Assembly (NCBI GenBank): GCA_018672825.1
Contig: JABHUE010000124.1
Span: 1 to 64,000, forward strand
Reading direction: 5' to 3'
DNA: 64,000 nucleotides
Origin: Pseudomonadota bacterium
GTDB taxonomy: Bacteria; Pseudomonadota; Gammaproteobacteria; Arenicellales; UBA868
Positions within the stretch are counted from its first letter, which is position 1; each line of letters begins with the position of its first letter. The notes under the pieces are model-generated. The model had not been told where the DNA came from and did not search any database. It worked only from the letters and a program-made list of their open reading frames with translations. Position numbers and translations under genes: made by a program. Shown in pieces: positions 9,194 through 19,345 of the stretch.

Positions 9194-10384
9194 ATGGCAT
9201 CATCAAACGCCCCTTCGAACGTGCTCTCGCAACTCTGGCGTAATAAAGAATCCAGAGGGGTGATTATTCAGATTTTTACCATGGTGATTGTTTTCGGCCT
9301 GTTGGCAGTCATTGCCCGCAATGTCGTCATCAATCTCGAGGCGGTCGGTAAGGAATTTAGCTTTGACTTTTTGTTCTGGCCCGCCGGCTACGACATTGGG
9401 TTCTCTCCATTTATCGAGTACACAAATAAATCGACACACTTTATGTCCGGAGTGGTCGGCCTTCTAAATACCCTCCTGATTGCTTTTTGGGGTTGCATCC
9501 TGGCGACGATCCTAGGGTTCGTCATCGGCATCATGCGCTTGTCAAGCAATTGGCTTGTGAGTCGGGTGTCTTACGTTTTTGTAGAATTCGTTCGAAACGT
9601 TCCTGTTCTTATTCATATCTTGGCGATTTATGCGATCGTCGTCACGATCTTACCTTCGACCAAACAAGCAATAAGTCTTGGCGGCGATCTATTTTTTCTA
9701 TCGAATCGAGGGTTTTATATCCCTGCGCCTATTTTTGAATCAGGTGCCGGTTGGGTTGGCATCGTCCTACTGATCAGCATTGGCCTCGTTATCGCTTTCA
9801 AACGCCGGGCAAAACGAATTCAGGATAATACCGGAAGGATTTACCCCGTCTTTTGGATCTCGCTCGCCATCCTAACCGTACTGCCCTCTTTAGCGCTGGT
9901 TGCGATGGACACGCCTATCTCCTGGGATATTCCTGCCCTAAAAGGTTTTAATTTCCAGGGCGGGATGGCGGTAAAGCCCGAATTTATAGCGCTTTGGCTA
10001 GGCCTGTCCTACTACACAGCGGCTTTTATTGCAGAAATCGTTCGGGCTGGAATTCTTGCGGTGAGCCATGGCCAGACTGAGGCCGCGCACGCGCTCGGCG
10101 TCCGCCCGAATCGAACGTTGCAACTCATTATTATCCCACAGGCGCTTCGAATTATCGTACCGCCCTTATGTAGCCAGTACCTTAACCTGACGAAAAACTC
10201 GTCCTTGGCAATCGCCATTGGATATATGGATATCACCGCAACGCTTGGCGGTATTAGTCTGATGCAAACAGGAAAAGAAATGGAGACGATGTTAATCGTG
10301 ATGGGAATCTATCTTATTATTTCTCTACTGATTTCAAGTTTCATGAACTGGTTTAACAGTCGCATCAAACTGACTGAGCGCTAG
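9194..10384 (+). CDS. aapQ: Amino-acid ABC transporter permease
   Basis: GLSYYTAAFIAEIVRAGILAVSHGQTEAAHALGVRPNRTLQLIIIPQALRIIVPPL (polar amino-acid permease EAA motif); operon position. Confidence 0.9.
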   Translation: MASSNAPSNVLSQLWRNKESRGVIIQIFTMVIVFGLLAVIARNVVINLEAVGKEFSFDFLFWPAGYDIGFSPFIEYTNKSTHFMSGVVGLLNTLLIAFWGCILATILGFVIGIMRLSSNWLVSRVSYVFVEFVRNVPVLIHILAIYAIVVTILPSTKQAISLGGDLFFLSNRGFYIPAPIFESGAGWVGIVLLISIGLVIAFKRRAKRIQDNTGRIYPVFWISLAILTVLPSLALVAMDTPISWDIPALKGFNFQGGMAVKPEFIALWLGLSYYTAAFIAEIVRAGILAVSHGQTEAAHALGVRPNRTLQLIIIPQALRIIVPPLCSQYLNLTKNSSLAIAIGYMDITATLGGISLMQTGKEMETMLIVMGIYLIISLLISSFMNWFNSRIKLTER

Positions 10385-10393
10385 GTCGATACC

Positions 10394-11527
10394 ATGACAA
10401 AAAGCTTCAATCCTCAAAGCTACGAGCCCGGTACACATCCGGACCTCCCACCGCCGGCCATTACGACGGGCTTGATCGGCTGGATAAAGACCAATCTCTT
10501 TTCATCACCGCTCAATACCGCACTGACCCTGATTTCACTTTGGTTTTTATGGCAAATCTTGCCCTCATCGATCCATTGGCTGTTTACCGGCGCAGTCTGG
10601 TCTGCAGTCGACCGAAAGGAATGCTGGGCGATGATGGACGCGCCAAGAGACGGCGCCTGCTGGGCTTTTATTCGAGGGAGTCTGGAACTATTTCTTTACG
10701 GCTGGTACCCAGAGCCAGAACGTTGGCGCGTCAATCTTACATTCATCCTTTTCGGAGCCGCTGTCTTCGGCGCGTTACGTGAAAATATTCCCGGTAAAAA
10801 GTATTGGTTAATGTTCGCGGCAGTCTTTCCATTTCTTGCGGCGTGGCTTCTGTTTGGCGGGTTTGGCCTTGAGCCAGTCCCGACAGGCAAGCTGGGCGGC
10901 ATTCTCCTGACGCTGGTTGTCGCCGTCACAGGCATTTCTTTTTCTCTTCCGTTAGGGATAGCTCTCGCCCTTGGCCGCCGTTCACGCTTACCCGTGCTGC
11001 GAGCGATCTGTGTCATATTCATCGAGTTTATTCGCGGTGTGCCACTCATCACCCTCCTTTTTGTCGCATCAACGATGTTGACCTATTTCTTACCACCAGG
11101 ATCATCTTTCGACCTTTTGATGCGGGTCTTAATCATGGTAACGCTGTTTGCAGCCGCTTATATCGCAGAAGTGGTCCGCGGAGGCCTTCAAGGCTTGTCA
11201 TCAGGGCAGTATGAGGCAGCCGACGCGCTCGGCCTGACTTACTGGCAATCGCATCGCCTCATTATTTTGCCTCAGGCTTTGAAAATCTCAATCCCGGGAA
11301 TCGTGAATACCTTTATCGGCTCCTACAAGGACTCAGTTCTTGTCCTCATTATTGGCATGATGGATATATTGGGACTCGGTAGAGCCCGTTTGAATGACCC
11401 AGACTGGCTAGGACTTGCTCCGGAGCTTTACATCTTTATTTCTCTATTTTTCTTTGTGAGTTGCTTCGCGATGGCGCGCTATTCGTTGAGCCTAGAAAAG
11501 AAACTTGAAACTGGCCATCAATCCTAA
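10394..11527 (+). CDS. aapM: Amino-acid ABC transporter permease
   Basis: FAAAYIAEVVRGGLQGLSSGQYEAADALGLTYWQSHRLIILPQALKISIPGIVNTFI. Confidence 0.9.
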   Translation: MTKSFNPQSYEPGTHPDLPPPAITTGLIGWIKTNLFSSPLNTALTLISLWFLWQILPSSIHWLFTGAVWSAVDRKECWAMMDAPRDGACWAFIRGSLELFLYGWYPEPERWRVNLTFILFGAAVFGALRENIPGKKYWLMFAAVFPFLAAWLLFGGFGLEPVPTGKLGGILLTLVVAVTGISFSLPLGIALALGRRSRLPVLRAICVIFIEFIRGVPLITLLFVASTMLTYFLPPGSSFDLLMRVLIMVTLFAAAYIAEVVRGGLQGLSSGQYEAADALGLTYWQSHRLIILPQALKISIPGIVNTFIGSYKDSVLVLIIGMMDILGLGRARLNDPDWLGLAPELYIFISLFFFVSCFAMARYSLSLEKKLETGHQS

Positions 11528-11552
11528 GAGACCATGACAACGGATCATTAAT

Positions 11553-12323
11553 ATGAATCAGGACTCAAAAAACGCTTCAAAAACTGAAGATTCAATCATC
11601 TCAATCCACGGGATGCATAAGTGGTTTGGCGATTTTCATGTCCTCAAAAATATTAATCTTGAAGTCGGTCGCGGCGAACGCATTGTGATTTGTGGACCAT
11701 CCGGCTCCGGCAAGTCGACACTGATTCGATGCATTAATCGCCTGGAAGAACATCAGCAGGGCGATATCGTTGTCGAAGGCACTGAACTGACAGAAGATCT
11801 GAAAAACATCGATATTATTCGTTCTGAAGTTGGAATGGTCTTTCAGCAATTTAACCTCTTTCCGCATCTCACCGTTCTAGAGAATGTGACGCTGGCGCCT
11901 ATCTGGGTTCGAAAATTACCGCGCGCTGAAGCCGAAGAGCAGGCAATGAGTTACCTCGAACGTGTCAAGATTCCTGAGCAGGCAAGTAAATACCCGGGGC
12001 AACTTTCAGGCGGCCAACAGCAGCGTGTTGCAATCGCACGATCGCTTTGCATGAATCCGCGCATCATGTTATTTGATGAGCCGACCTCTGCTCTCGATCC
12101 TGAGATGATTAAAGAAGTGTTGGATGTCATGATCGAACTGGCCGAAAGCGGTATGACGATGCTCGTGGTCACCCATGAGATGGGTTTCGCAACTGCGGTC
12201 GCCCACCGCGTGATTTTTATGGATGGTGGCGAAATTATCGAAGAGCAGCCGCCTAAAGCATTTTTTGAAGATCCCCAGCACGACCGGACAAAGTTATTTC
12301 TCAGCCAAATCCTGCACCACTAG
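11553..12323 (+). CDS. aapP: Amino-acid ABC transporter ATP-binding protein
   Basis: Walker [10 protein letters not shown], signature LSGGQQQR, Walker [15 protein letters not shown]. Confidence 0.93.
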   Translation: MNQDSKNASKTEDSIISIHGMHKWFGDFHVLKNINLEVGRGERIVICGPSGSGKSTLIRCINRLEEHQQGDIVVEGTELTEDLKNIDIIRSEVGMVFQQFNLFPHLTVLENVTLAPIWVRKLPRAEAEEQAMSYLERVKIPEQASKYPGQLSGGQQQRVAIARSLCMNPRIMLFDEPTSALDPEMIKEVLDVMIELAESGMTMLVVTHEMGFATAVAHRVIFMDGGEIIEEQPPKAFFEDPQHDRTKLFLSQILHH

Positions 12324-12333
12324 ACTTATTGGG

Positions 12334-12984
12334 TCAGGCTTGACTTGGACTGGTAGTGGTTTTGACCGCGTATCCGTCAATGCGCTGATGAAGCGGGCTG
12401 TTGCGCGGAAAATGGGCGAGCAAAAACTCCATTTGATCTGCAAGAATAGTCCGACCGGACAGAAATATGTACTCGGCATGAGTCGGCACAAAAGGCACTG
12501 CGACTAACTCCATCCCTGCTTCCTCGGGCATTCGATCGCCCTTGTGGTGGTTACAACGCTTGCAGGACGTTACCACGTTTTGCCATATATCCCGACCACC
12601 TCGACTCAATGGCGCGACATGATCTCGTGACAGGCTGTCATGATTAAAGCGCTGCCCACAATAGAGACACAGATTGCCATCACGGCGAAATAAGGTAACA
12701 TTATTCAACGGCGGCGCATAATTGGGAAGCCGTTTCAGGTGCGAGCGTGACCGCCCCGCCGTACAAATAATAGAATGAACTTCGATACGGCTCTGATGAC
12801 CTGAGCGAGCATTAATACCGCCATTGACCGTATACAGGATTCGACCCATTGGATAAAGCACTTGTCCAAGGCAATCCAGTTTTACGGCCTCCTCAAAACC
12901 AATCCACTCGAGCGGCATACCTCCTATATCGGTTCTTAACACTCTCAGGCTTAGATCGATCATCATTTCTCCAGCGAATATCAA
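12334..12984 (-). CDS. HNH endonuclease family protein
   Basis: LFRRDGNLCLYCGQRFNHDSLSRDHVAPLSRGGRDIWQNVVTSCKRCNHHKGDR. Confidence 0.85.
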   Translation of the reverse strand: MIFAGEMMIDLSLRVLRTDIGGMPLEWIGFEEAVKLDCLGQVLYPMGRILYTVNGGINARSGHQSRIEVHSIICTAGRSRSHLKRLPNYAPPLNNVTLFRRDGNLCLYCGQRFNHDSLSRDHVAPLSRGGRDIWQNVVTSCKRCNHHKGDRMPEEAGMELVAVPFVPTHAEYIFLSGRTILADQMEFLLAHFPRNSPLHQRIDGYAVKTTTSPSQA

Positions 12985-13027
12985 GCCTTAATGTGCTTTA
13001 AAAGACAAGACGAATCAATACCCCGCG

Positions 13028-14329
13028 CTAACCTGAATCATCAGCCCATTGACCCTGTCGTAACCGTGGAACAGGGGCCTCGTCAATCGGAAGATGGACA
13101 ATCGCGGCTAACACACCCATCACCACACCCATTTGCCACATAAGATCATACGAGCCTGTCAAATCATGCAAATAACCCCCGAGCCAGACTCCGATGAAGC
13201 TACCGATCTGGTGACTTAAAAACACAAATCCAAAAAGAGTCGCCATGTAACGAATCCCAAAAACTTGCGCAACAATTCCGACCGTTAACGGGACCGTAGA
13301 AAGCCAAAGAAGGCCCATCGTGCCTGCGAAGATATAGATCACCAGAGCTGTTTTTGGAATGAGTAGAAAAATAAAAAGCACCACCGCCCTTAATCCATAA
13401 ATCCCACTCAGTCCGATTTTCTTGCTAAAACGTTGACCATAGAATCCTGATAATACCGACCCCAGAATATTAAATATGCCAATCAAAGAAATCGCGATTG
13501 CGCCGACCATTGGGTCCAGTGAAAGATCGGTCACATAGATTGGCAAATGAACAGTAATAAATGCGACATGGAAACCGCAAACAAAAAATCCTCCGGTCAA
13601 AAGCAAAAATCCACGATGCCCAAACGCCTCCTTGATGGCGCTAAAACTGTTTGAATGCACAACATTTTCCTCTCGAACCCTCGGGTCGTTGGGCAAAAGA
13701 AATGCGAGTGGCAAGATGGCACAAACTGTTAATGCGGAGAGTACAAGTGAAAAACTCCAACCGTAACTTTCAATGACCGCTTGCGTTATTGGTGAATAGA
13801 CCACCTGACCCACTGATCCGGCAGCTGTCCCAAGACCAAAAACCAACGAACGACGTTCTATCCCGACTACGCGAACCATTGCTGCCGTTGCCAAAGAAAA
13901 TGCAGTGAAAGCCACCCCGGTACCAACCAGAACCCCACCCGCTAGATGCAGTGCGCCGGCGCTATCAGCCATTGTGACCCCAAAGGTACCGAGCGCATAC
14001 ACGATCGCTCCAAGACCAATTACAACGACTGGACCAAATCGGTCGGCAAGCATGCCTGATAACGGTAAACACAAACCCCAGAAAAGATTCTGCAACGCCA
14101 TCGCAAAAGCGAAGGTCTCGCGAGGCCAGTCCATTTGTTCGGTAATTGGCCCCATATAGAGGCCATAGCTTGACCGCGCTCCAAACCCAATGAGAGAGAT
14201 TAGACACCCTCCTAGCAAGACGACGAGGGGCGTCTGCCATGACTTTGCCGAGAGACGGTAATCCGTTGAGGACATTTGATTTAACTCCGCATTGCAGTAC
14301 TTTGTTGAAGGATGATCAAGTAACTGCAT
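13028..14329 (-). CDS. MFS transporter
   Basis: About 12 hydrophobic segments; GMLADRFGPVVVIGLGA MFS loop motif. Confidence 0.85.
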   Translation of the reverse strand: MQLLDHPSTKYCNAELNQMSSTDYRLSAKSWQTPLVVLLGGCLISLIGFGARSSYGLYMGPITEQMDWPRETFAFAMALQNLFWGLCLPLSGMLADRFGPVVVIGLGAIVYALGTFGVTMADSAGALHLAGGVLVGTGVAFTAFSLATAAMVRVVGIERRSLVFGLGTAAGSVGQVVYSPITQAVIESYGWSFSLVLSALTVCAILPLAFLLPNDPRVREENVVHSNSFSAIKEAFGHRGFLLLTGGFFVCGFHVAFITVHLPIYVTDLSLDPMVGAIAISLIGIFNILGSVLSGFYGQRFSKKIGLSGIYGLRAVVLFIFLLIPKTALVIYIFAGTMGLLWLSTVPLTVGIVAQVFGIRYMATLFGFVFLSHQIGSFIGVWLGGYLHDLTGSYDLMWQMGVVMGVLAAIVHLPIDEAPVPRLRQGQWADDSG

Positions 14330-14384
14330 CGCCTTGATCTTTCAAATATATAATTAGGAATCACAACCTAACATCCTAATTTTA

Positions 14385-14825
14385 ATGGAAACCTTCCCGA
14401 TCGATTACCCTAGAGTTCTTGAGGCATTTGAATTTTTGCAAGACTGGGATGCTCGCTATCATTTTATTACCGAGCTCGGCGAAAAACTCCCGCCCTACCC
14501 TGACGATGAAAGACTCGAAGTCTATCTAGTGCCCGAATGCATGAGTACCGTTTATATCCGCGCACTCCGCGGTGAGGATGGTCAATATTCTTTTCGAGGC
14601 GACTGTGACACCTCCACGGTTAAAGGCGTCGTTGCAATTTTAATGGCCATGTTTAACGACAAAACAGCGAGCGATATCGGCGATTTTGATGCAGATAACG
14701 AATTTGAAAAACTCGGTCTATTCGAGCATCTGAGTCCCTCTCGTCATGTCGGCGTCTATGCCATGGTTCAGCGAGTGAAGCGCCAAGTAGCGGCAATCGA
14801 GGGATCCTATGGAAAAAGCGCTTAG
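14385..14825 (+). CDS. sufE: SufE family Fe-S assembly protein
   Basis: FEFLQDWDARYHFITELGEKLPPYPDDERLEVYLVPECMSTVYI with the family Cys present. Confidence 0.82.
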   Translation: METFPIDYPRVLEAFEFLQDWDARYHFITELGEKLPPYPDDERLEVYLVPECMSTVYIRALRGEDGQYSFRGDCDTSTVKGVVAILMAMFNDKTASDIGDFDADNEFEKLGLFEHLSPSRHVGVYAMVQRVKRQVAAIEGSYGKSA

Positions 14826-14847
14826 CAGAATGCTAGCCACCCTAACT

Positions 14848-16488
14848 TCAACTAATAGAGTCGATGGTGGGCAGCTCGCCCCTTTTCCTTTTCTGAATTA
14901 AATCATCCAACCAGTCCGGATCCATTTCCGGCACTGAAGACAGCAGTAGCTCGGTATAATCTTTGTGTGGCGGTCGGAGGATATCTTCTTTTTTGCCTTG
15001 TTCAACGATCTTCCCCTGATACATAACAACGATGTTATCTGCAATCGCTTTGACTGTCGCTAAGTCATGAGTAATAAATAGATAAGAGACATTTAGATTA
15101 TTCTGGAGATTCTGCAATAGCTCAAGAATGCCCTCAGCAACGAGTTGGTCAAGCGCTGACGTGACTTCATCACAGATGATCAGTTCAGGGTTTGCGGCGA
15201 GCGCACGCGCAATACATACCCGTTGTTTCTCACCACCCGATAACTGGCCGGGCAGGCGATCGCCGAAGTCCGCTGGCAATTCAATCTGCTCAAGTAATTC
15301 CCCAACACGAGCCCTCTTTGATGCTCCTTTCAAACCGAGATAAAACTCTAACGGTCGACCAATAATCTCTGCTACTTTCTGACGAGGATTCAGCGCAACA
15401 TCCGGCATCTGATAAATCATCTGAATCGCACGAAGCTGTTCTTTGTCACGACCCGCTAACATCTTCGGTAACTCTTGATTTTCGAATTCTATGGCGCCAG
15501 ATTGAGGTGGCAACAGGCCAGTGATTACTCTCGCCAACGTGCTTTTCCCACTTCCCGATTCACCTACCACCGCAACGGTCTTACCTTTCGGGACTTCCAG
15601 ACTAATATCAGTCAGCACATCCTGATCGGCTCTTGGATAACGGGCAAAAATATTCTTGATCTCAAGGACGTGAGCATTTTCAGTTGCTTGTTTTTTATCT
15701 TCCCGAAGCGATCTCACGGCGAGCAGCTTTCGGGTGTACTCCTCTTGAGGACGGTCGAGTAGCGTGCGTGCATCCCCTTCCTCGACTAAATCACCGTGTC
15801 GCAACACCATAATTCGGTCTGCAACTTGGGCGACAACCGCGAGATCATGGGTAATGTAGATGGCCGACACGCCTCTTGCCCTAACCGCTTCCTTAATTGT
15901 GGACAGTACCTCAATTTGAGTCGTGACATCGAGCGCCGTGGTAGGCTCATCAAAGATGATCAGGCGCGGATCGCATCCCATGGCCATTGCTGTCATCGCC
16001 CGTTGCAACTGACCACCAGAGACCTGATGAGGAAATCGTCGCCCAATCTTATCTGGTTCAGGCAGATCAAGTTGCCCATAAAGATCAACGCCACGCCGTT
16101 CGGCTTCCTCTTGACGCATCTTTCCGTGTTGAACCGGCGCTTCTGAAAACTGATGAATCAATCTGTGAGCAGGATTAAAAGAGGCAGCGGCACTCTGTGC
16201 AACATAAGCGACCGTATCGCCTCTAATCTGCCGAAGACGGGAAGTCCGTGCGCCAACTAATTCCTCTCCGTCTAGAGAGATTGAGCCCGAAACAATTCGA
16301 CAGCCTGGCTTGGTATAACCCATCGCGGCCAGGCCAAATGTAGATTTTCCCGCCCCGGACTCGCCAATCAATCCTATGATCTCCCCCTTGCGCAGACTCA
16401 TGCTCAGACTTTTAACAATCGGCATCCAGACACCGTCGACTTCGGCCTCTATCACCAGGTCCTTCATGCTGAGCAAAATTTCACTCAT
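14848..16488 (-). CDS. Oligopeptide-type ABC transporter ATP-binding protein, two fused ATPase domains (DppD-DppF-like)
   Basis: Two Walker A motifs ([18 protein letters not shown]) and two signatures (VSGGQLQR, LSGGEKQR). Confidence 0.92.
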   Translation of the reverse strand: MSEILLSMKDLVIEAEVDGVWMPIVKSLSMSLRKGEIIGLIGESGAGKSTFGLAAMGYTKPGCRIVSGSISLDGEELVGARTSRLRQIRGDTVAYVAQSAAASFNPAHRLIHQFSEAPVQHGKMRQEEAERRGVDLYGQLDLPEPDKIGRRFPHQVSGGQLQRAMTAMAMGCDPRLIIFDEPTTALDVTTQIEVLSTIKEAVRARGVSAIYITHDLAVVAQVADRIMVLRHGDLVEEGDARTLLDRPQEEYTRKLLAVRSLREDKKQATENAHVLEIKNIFARYPRADQDVLTDISLEVPKGKTVAVVGESGSGKSTLARVITGLLPPQSGAIEFENQELPKMLAGRDKEQLRAIQMIYQMPDVALNPRQKVAEIIGRPLEFYLGLKGASKRARVGELLEQIELPADFGDRLPGQLSGGEKQRVCIARALAANPELIICDEVTSALDQLVAEGILELLQNLQNNLNVSYLFITHDLATVKAIADNIVVMYQGKIVEQGKKEDILRPPHKDYTELLLSSVPEMDPDWLDDLIQKRKRGELPTIDSIS

Positions 16489-16611
16489 AGTTCAATAGTC
16501 GCTCCTATCTCTCCATTTATAATGATGCAAACTTGAAGAGTTTTTTATAATAATTATTCTATTAGATATAAGATTACAACATTTATATCAATCCAGAAAC
16601 CTCCATCGATT

Positions 16612-17223
16612 ATGAAGCCCTACTTGCCTGACTTGCTCAACGATCTAGCGGCGGTATGTCGCGAATCTCAACAAGACTCCTTCATCTCGCTCTCGAAACA
16701 AATCGACGAAGTGCCAAGATCCCGTCTGCCCAACCCGTCAACTGAGGCCATTACAAGTCAAAAGTCTCTTGGTACCGCAATCTCAGGTATCCCGCCGGAT
16801 CTATCTCTTCGAGTGTCAGGCTCAATAGCAGCCCAACAATCACCTTGGTCAGAGGCCAGTCGGGGAATCCCTGAATTCTTTGCCGGAGGCTATGCCTATT
16901 CGATACTGGTCGATGAGCACGGAACATGTGGTCCTGAGCCGATTCGCGTAGGCCTACTTCTTCAGCAAGACCATGTTGCATACCCCGGCCATGCTCATGA
17001 CGCCGAAGAGTTTTACTTTATCCTCAGCGGAACTGCGACATGGCGCGTGGACGATCAAAGTTTTCAAGTCAGGCCCGGCGACCTCGTCCATCACGCCTCG
17101 GCGGCAATTCATGAGATGAATACCGCCGATGAACCGCTTTTAGCGATCTGGGCGTGGCGAGGAAATCTGGGAGGTCGATTCTGGTACGAGAGTAATCCGA
17201 GTATCGATTGCCCGTTATCCTAG
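16612..17223 (+). CDS. Cupin protein of the dimethylsulfoniopropionate lyase (DddL/DddQ-like) type
   Basis: YPGHAHDAEEFYFILSGTATWRVDDQSFQVRPGDLVHHASAAIHEMNTADEPLLAIWAWRGNLGG: Y-x2-H-x-H-x2-E-x-Y metal/substrate motif plus the second His and the PLLA-W-W-GxL tail. Confidence 0.72.
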   Translation: MKPYLPDLLNDLAAVCRESQQDSFISLSKQIDEVPRSRLPNPSTEAITSQKSLGTAISGIPPDLSLRVSGSIAAQQSPWSEASRGIPEFFAGGYAYSILVDEHGTCGPEPIRVGLLLQQDHVAYPGHAHDAEEFYFILSGTATWRVDDQSFQVRPGDLVHHASAAIHEMNTADEPLLAIWAWRGNLGGRFWYESNPSIDCPLS

Positions 17224-17288
17224 ACGCCGCTATCCAAAACAAACGCGCGCCCTAAAAGAACCCCAACTTACGCCAGGACGGAAGCAAC

Positions 17289-17531
17289 TCAACCTCCCGT
17301 CAGTGGGGCCATCACGACCATCTCGTTACCCTCTACCAGAATAAAGTCATCTCTTTTTGCTCTTGACACCGCCTGGCCGTCAATAGACACGAGCCCTACC
17401 TGCTCAACCGGGATACCGAGCAAAAGAATTGCATCAGAAATGCTGGCACCGTCAGGCAACTCGAGCGCGTCAACCGAGCAAAAATCAATCAAGTGGCCGG
17501 TTACTCTTATCCCAATTCGCACGGGCGTCAA
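17289..17531 (-). CDS. MoaD/ThiS-like ubiquitin-fold sulfur carrier protein
   Basis: 80 aa, GASISDAILLLGIPVEQVGLVSIDGQAVSRAKRDDFILVEGNEMVVMAPLTGG with terminal GG; probable TTG start overlapping the AOR stop by 4 bp. Confidence 0.8.
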   Translation of the reverse strand: MTPVRIGIRVTGHLIDFCSVDALELPDGASISDAILLLGIPVEQVGLVSIDGQAVSRAKRDDFILVEGNEMVVMAPLTGG

Positions 17532-19345
17532 CCAAGGCCAAGTCGACCTAGTGTGTCATCAGTTGGCACGCCGTCCTCAGACCAACCGCGAAGATCATAG
17601 TATTCCGGTAGCATTTTATCGAGCTCATTAACCTTTCCTTTAGCCGTGCCACTGGGCGCCGGATCCTTAAGGAGGCGCTCAGGCAATGTGTCATCTGCTT
17701 TTGTTAGGCCGGCGGCCAGATTGAACATTCGCTCAAGATTCCAAATACGTTCCCCAGATTTCATTAAGCGCTCGGCAGTCCAGTCGCCCTCGCTGTCGGC
17801 GTCTAACTGCGCCGCAAATTCTGGCGCACCCCACGCTCCCATGGTAAACATGCAAAGCCCGCTCGAATCAACGGCGGCCGTCCAGTCTTGAGATGTTTTG
17901 CATGGATCCGCCTTACCGTTACCCGTCTGGTCATCCATATCGACTTCAAACGTATCGTGCTTGAGATGGCAAGCACCCCGGTTGCCCGTCGCGTAGCCCA
18001 ACCCCATCCCCTGTAACGCTCGGGAATCATACCCGGCAAACTCCTGGCCTTTGACCGTCATCGACAATTCGGGATGTCCGTATTTCTCGCACATTAGCCT
18101 AGATCCCAATCCCAGCATTACCCCAAATCCCTCTTGTTTACCTGTCTTTTCAGCCATAACTGTCAGCGCTTCCGCATTGCCAAAGTTCAAAGGCACGCCG
18201 TCGGTGTCCTCGGTGGTAATCACGCCCATTTCGAAAAGCTCCATTGCCGCCGCGAGCGTTACCCCAAACGAGATCGGATCAATTCCATGTTCATTCATGA
18301 GATAGCCAGCGAACGTACAGGCATCTATATCGTCCACTCCAATGACGGGCCCAAACGCAAACGCGGTCTCGTATTCAAGGCCGCCTGAAGCATGCCAATA
18401 TTCTTTCCGGTTTTGGATAGTGAAGTGGTCTTGGCGGATGTGGGCAATGCGGCCGCAGGCGATCGTACACCCAAAGCAGGCTTTATTAGTCAATAGATTG
18501 GTGTGGCCCGTGTCGTCAGTTTTCATCATTGCTTTAGCGTCGACTTTGTCCGCCCCCTCAAACTGTACTTCCTGAAAATTTCGCGTCGGTAATCCACCAA
18601 ACTCCTGCATGGTGTCCATCATCGCGTTGGTCCCGTATTTGGTTAGTCCTCCGGTGTGCTCAGCCAGGAGATTTTTCATTTCCTGGGTCACAGTCATGAA
18701 TCGCTTCGGATCTTTTACTTTGACGCCGCCCGTGCCGCGTACCGCCACGGCCTTAAGGTTTTTCGAACCCATAACCGTACCAACGCCTGAACGGCCTGCC
18801 GCTCGGTGAAGATCATTAACCACCGAAGCGTAGCGCGCGCCTCGTTCACCCGCAATGCCGATCGTCGCAATCTTGAGCATCGGATTGTGATGCTGCTTCT
18901 TAATCCACTCGTCTGTCTCCCAAACGGTTTTGCCCCAAATCTTCTCGGCGGGTGCGAGACTTATCTCATCTCCTTCGATGAGCAGATAGACCGGCTTTTC
19001 CGACTGACCCTCCACAAGCAGTAAGTCAAATCCGGCATATTTAAGTTCTGCGCCAAACTTGCCGCCACTATTCGAGCAGGCAATCGCGCCTGTCAGCGGA
19101 CTCTTGGTGATTACGGCATATCGTCCACTTGTCGAAGCATTTGTCCCCGTCAACGGGCCCGTTGCAAAAATTAAGACATTGTCAGGTGCCATGGCATCTG
19201 CTTTCGGATCCATATTTTCCCAAAGATATTTCGTACCCAATCCGCGCTCACCAATGTAATCCTTCGCCCATTCCATGTTGAGCGCCTCTGGCGTAATCTC
19301 GTGTGTGGTGAGGTTCACGCGCAAAATTTTTCCTTGCCAACTCAT
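17528..19345 (-). CDS. Aldehyde:ferredoxin oxidoreductase family protein (probable tungstopterin enzyme)
   Basis: Start revised from the track ORF to ATG at 19345 (MSWQGKILRVNLTTHEITPE). YIGERGLGTKYLWENMDP; ATGPLTGTNASTSGRYAVITKSPLTGAIACSNSGGKFGAELKYAGFD; CFGCTIACGR; DSSGLC. Confidence 0.93.
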   Translation of the reverse strand: MSWQGKILRVNLTTHEITPEALNMEWAKDYIGERGLGTKYLWENMDPKADAMAPDNVLIFATGPLTGTNASTSGRYAVITKSPLTGAIACSNSGGKFGAELKYAGFDLLLVEGQSEKPVYLLIEGDEISLAPAEKIWGKTVWETDEWIKKQHHNPMLKIATIGIAGERGARYASVVNDLHRAAGRSGVGTVMGSKNLKAVAVRGTGGVKVKDPKRFMTVTQEMKNLLAEHTGGLTKYGTNAMMDTMQEFGGLPTRNFQEVQFEGADKVDAKAMMKTDDTGHTNLLTNKACFGCTIACGRIAHIRQDHFTIQNRKEYWHASGGLEYETAFAFGPVIGVDDIDACTFAGYLMNEHGIDPISFGVTLAAAMELFEMGVITTEDTDGVPLNFGNAEALTVMAEKTGKQEGFGVMLGLGSRLMCEKYGHPELSMTVKGQEFAGYDSRALQGMGLGYATGNRGACHLKHDTFEVDMDDQTGNGKADPCKTSQDWTAAVDSSGLCMFTMGAWGAPEFAAQLDADSEGDWTAERLMKSGERIWNLERMFNLAAGLTKADDTLPERLLKDPAPSGTAKGKVNELDKMLPEYYDLRGWSEDGVPTDDTLGRLGLG

